Made by a program: the position numbers and the translations under genes
Part shown: piece by piece, positions 62,274 through 64,000 of the stretch
Layout: every line of letters begins with the position of its first letter
Numbering within the stretch: position 1 is the stretch's first letter
NCBI GenBank assembly: GCA_903813345.2
Contig: CAIIXF020000010.1
Coordinates: 36,507,425-36,571,424, forward strand
From: Owenia fusiformis
Taxonomy: Eukaryota; Annelida; Polychaeta; Sabellida; Oweniidae
DNA: 64,000 nt
Direction of reading: 5' to 3'
The notes under the pieces: generated by a model
Database searches by the model: none
What the model was told of the DNA's origin: nothing
Seen by the model: only the letters and a program-made list of their open reading frames with translations

Positions 62274-63016
62274 TCATATCAGCGGGGTATCTGACCCAAT
62301 GTCAACAACCTCTTTATCTATTTTCTCTTTAAGGACTTTAGATATCGTTGGCGATGAATCGTTGATATGTACTAGTTCAACAACATCACCATCCTCTCCG
62401 AAAGTGTTATCAATATAAAGTTTGAGAGCATCGTAAAATTTTCTCGTTTCATTCTTCTTGTCCTCGTCGTTCATGGTCAATTCCGGCAACTCTGACAACG
62501 TATGAAGGATAGTAGCAAACTCAGCCAAGGCGTGATAAACCTGGAAAATAGTTTGATTTAACAATTTGCAAATGGGTTTTTGATGAATACGGTATTCTAT
62601 AAAATATGAATTATTTCTGAGAAATTTTAATTGATTTATTTGTTTAATTTTTTAAAATTATTTTTTAAAAATTAATTTTTTCTTTTTTTTCGTTTTCAAG
62701 TATAATATAATAAAAGCGTGATTAACTCCATCCCTGTCATTCTAAAATAAACTATTCATAAACTAAAGTGAGTGATACGCTACCTGGTCTCCAATCTTAA
62801 ATTTCCACACTGTGTTTCTGAATATCCTCGCCGAACCTGCACGATTTGCTTTAAACGTGAAGAAATATGCTTCACTCATTTCGGGGTCCTTTTCGCTCAT
62901 CAATTTTGGACATCTTCCAGAATCAGGAACTAGTATATACAGCTTTTTAGCCATTTTAATTTTTCTTCGTTTCAAATCTTTTTTATCAATATATTCTTGA
63001 ATCGTGTCCTTCAATT
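62274..63016 (-). CDS. STING1: STING (cyclic-dinucleotide receptor), last two coding exons; runs off right edge
   Basis: Endoplasmic-reticulum receptor that binds cyclic dinucleotides made by cGAS-type enzymes and starts innate immune signalling. Two exons are visible: 63016-62784 and 62540-62274, GT-AG, giving 166 residues of the ligand-binding domain. Landmarks against human STING: ELKDTIQEY (ELQARIRTY), KKLYILVPDSG (QRLYILLPLDC), MSEKDPEM (MSMADPNI-like), ANRAGSARIFRNTVW (GDRAGIKDRVYSNSIY) and LAEFATILHTL (VLEYATPLQTL). The residues aligned with human Arg238, Glu260 and Thr263 are kept; Tyr240 is Phe. The chain ends soon after the domain, so the vertebrate C-terminal tail that recruits TBK1 and IRF3 is absent. 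Transmembrane exons must lie beyond the right edge. Confidence 0.87.
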
Positions 63017-63816
63017 CTGAAAAATACATTATCACGACATTCAGAGGTATCAACCAAGAAAGAAAAACTTCGCAAAACATCAACATGCAAACATCCATAT
63101 CGATCAGCCCATTTGAGCACTTTTAATAAATTCACAAAACAGTACATTCAACGAAGTACAGAAAGGAAAATTATTATAGCTTGCATGATTATCAATTCAT
63201 ACGTCCAATCTATTTTATGCGAGCCCATCGTTTTATATTTGTAATAGACGTGACAAATGACGATTGAATATCAAACTATTTCATATTCCTCTTCCTAACC
63301 AGGAATGAGACAATTATAATACCTGGCATGGGTTATATTGCTTAATTATGTCAAAAGCTTAAAAATATTGTTTCGTCATCGTCAATATTCGTCAAATCTG
63401 TGATTGTAGGATTTTATTCATCGATGGAAAATATCATTACTTATCAGGTCAATTTTCTAAAGATCCCCAAAAGTGTATACTTTATTCAAGTTAACTAAAG
63501 ATTTTTACAATAATTACCATTTATCAATTGCGATAGTTACCATTTTATTATTTGGGACATTTTAGATATATTTACCCCATTTTTGCACTTTTGACTTTTA
63601 ATAAGTTTTGTATGCCAATAGTACTTATGTTGCTTGCAACTTTCAAGTTCTTTCACTCATGTCACTATTAAAGTTTGAACTTGATGTGCCTTTTAAAAGT
63701 TATGCAGTAGATGATGAAAGATAAAATATATGGAGTACAATGAAAGATTTAATGAAGCAAATGGTGTCAACAGACTTGGTCACGAAAGTGTAAAGGTCGA
63801 GCTAAACGACATTCTA
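63017..63816. other. STING intron; no further exon seen
   Basis: Sequence upstream of the 63016 acceptor on the minus strand. I looked for the preceding STING exon (the last membrane helix and connector) and found none, so the intron is longer than 0.8 kb. Confidence 0.5.
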
Positions 63817-64000
63817 CAGGGTGTTATAAAAATATGTCATCTCCTTTAATTTTCAAAGTATAAAATTGTGTGCATAGATTGAAGTGCATCTAGTTGAGCT
63901 AGTCATCTGAAAATTTTTGTGGAGTTGCTCCATGACGCCTAGTTTTAAAGTACTAAAGAACAATTAAGATATCATGCAGACAAAAACGTTATGCAACATT
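63817..64000. mobile_element. One end of a probable mariner-like element cut by the window edge
   Basis: TA then CAGGGTGTTATAAAAATATG starts at 63817, very like the ends at 61238 and 34840. The partner end would be outside the window, so the call is tentative. Confidence 0.4.

Overview
The window is nuclear DNA of an animal. It is AT-rich, its genes are split by GT-AG introns, and intergenic and intronic DNA is full of inverted-repeat transposons and minisatellites. The genes (glucosylceramidase, PC4/SUB1, an SLC22 transporter, an Ldh2-type oxidoreductase and STING) point to an invertebrate metazoan, probably marine. The species cannot be fixed from the sequence; an echinoderm-like deuterostome is a guess.

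Layout: (1) 116-5142, minus: 5' part of a GBA-type glucosylceramidase, running off the left edge. (2) 5143-8342: divergent intergenic region with an inverted minisatellite and a transposon-like block of 145-bp repeats. (3) 8343-9892, plus: complete four-exon PC4/SUB1 gene, poly(A) signal near 11102. (4) 11100-16128: intergenic with short inverted-repeat elements. (5) 16129-30414, plus: SLC22-family transporter with two alternative first coding exons; one intron holds a truncated LINE. (6) 30415-32298: convergent intergenic DNA. (7) 32299-44476, minus: 12-exon Ldh2-family NAD(P)-dependent oxidoreductase with introns full of DNA transposons. (8) 46065-59247: a 13.2-kb foldback structure with ~1.1-kb inverted arms, TA flanks and no recognisable gene; its right arm contains a nested TTAA-flanked element. 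(9) 62274-63016, minus: last two exons of STING, running off the right edge.

The most striking point is that three of the five genes (GBA, SLC22, Ldh2) each have a tandemly duplicated exon whose two copies have the same length, the same phase, intact reading frames and good splice sites: 238 nt in GBA (around the acid/base glutamate), 127 nt in SLC22 (N-terminus and first membrane helix) and 54 nt in Ldh2 (beside the active site). In GBA, including both copies shifts the frame into an early stop. In Ldh2 the intron between the copies is only 53 nt. Both features point to mutually exclusive splicing. All exon models were read by eye; no transcript or database search was run.

The genes do not form a pathway. 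They are independent housekeeping, transport, metabolic and immune genes.
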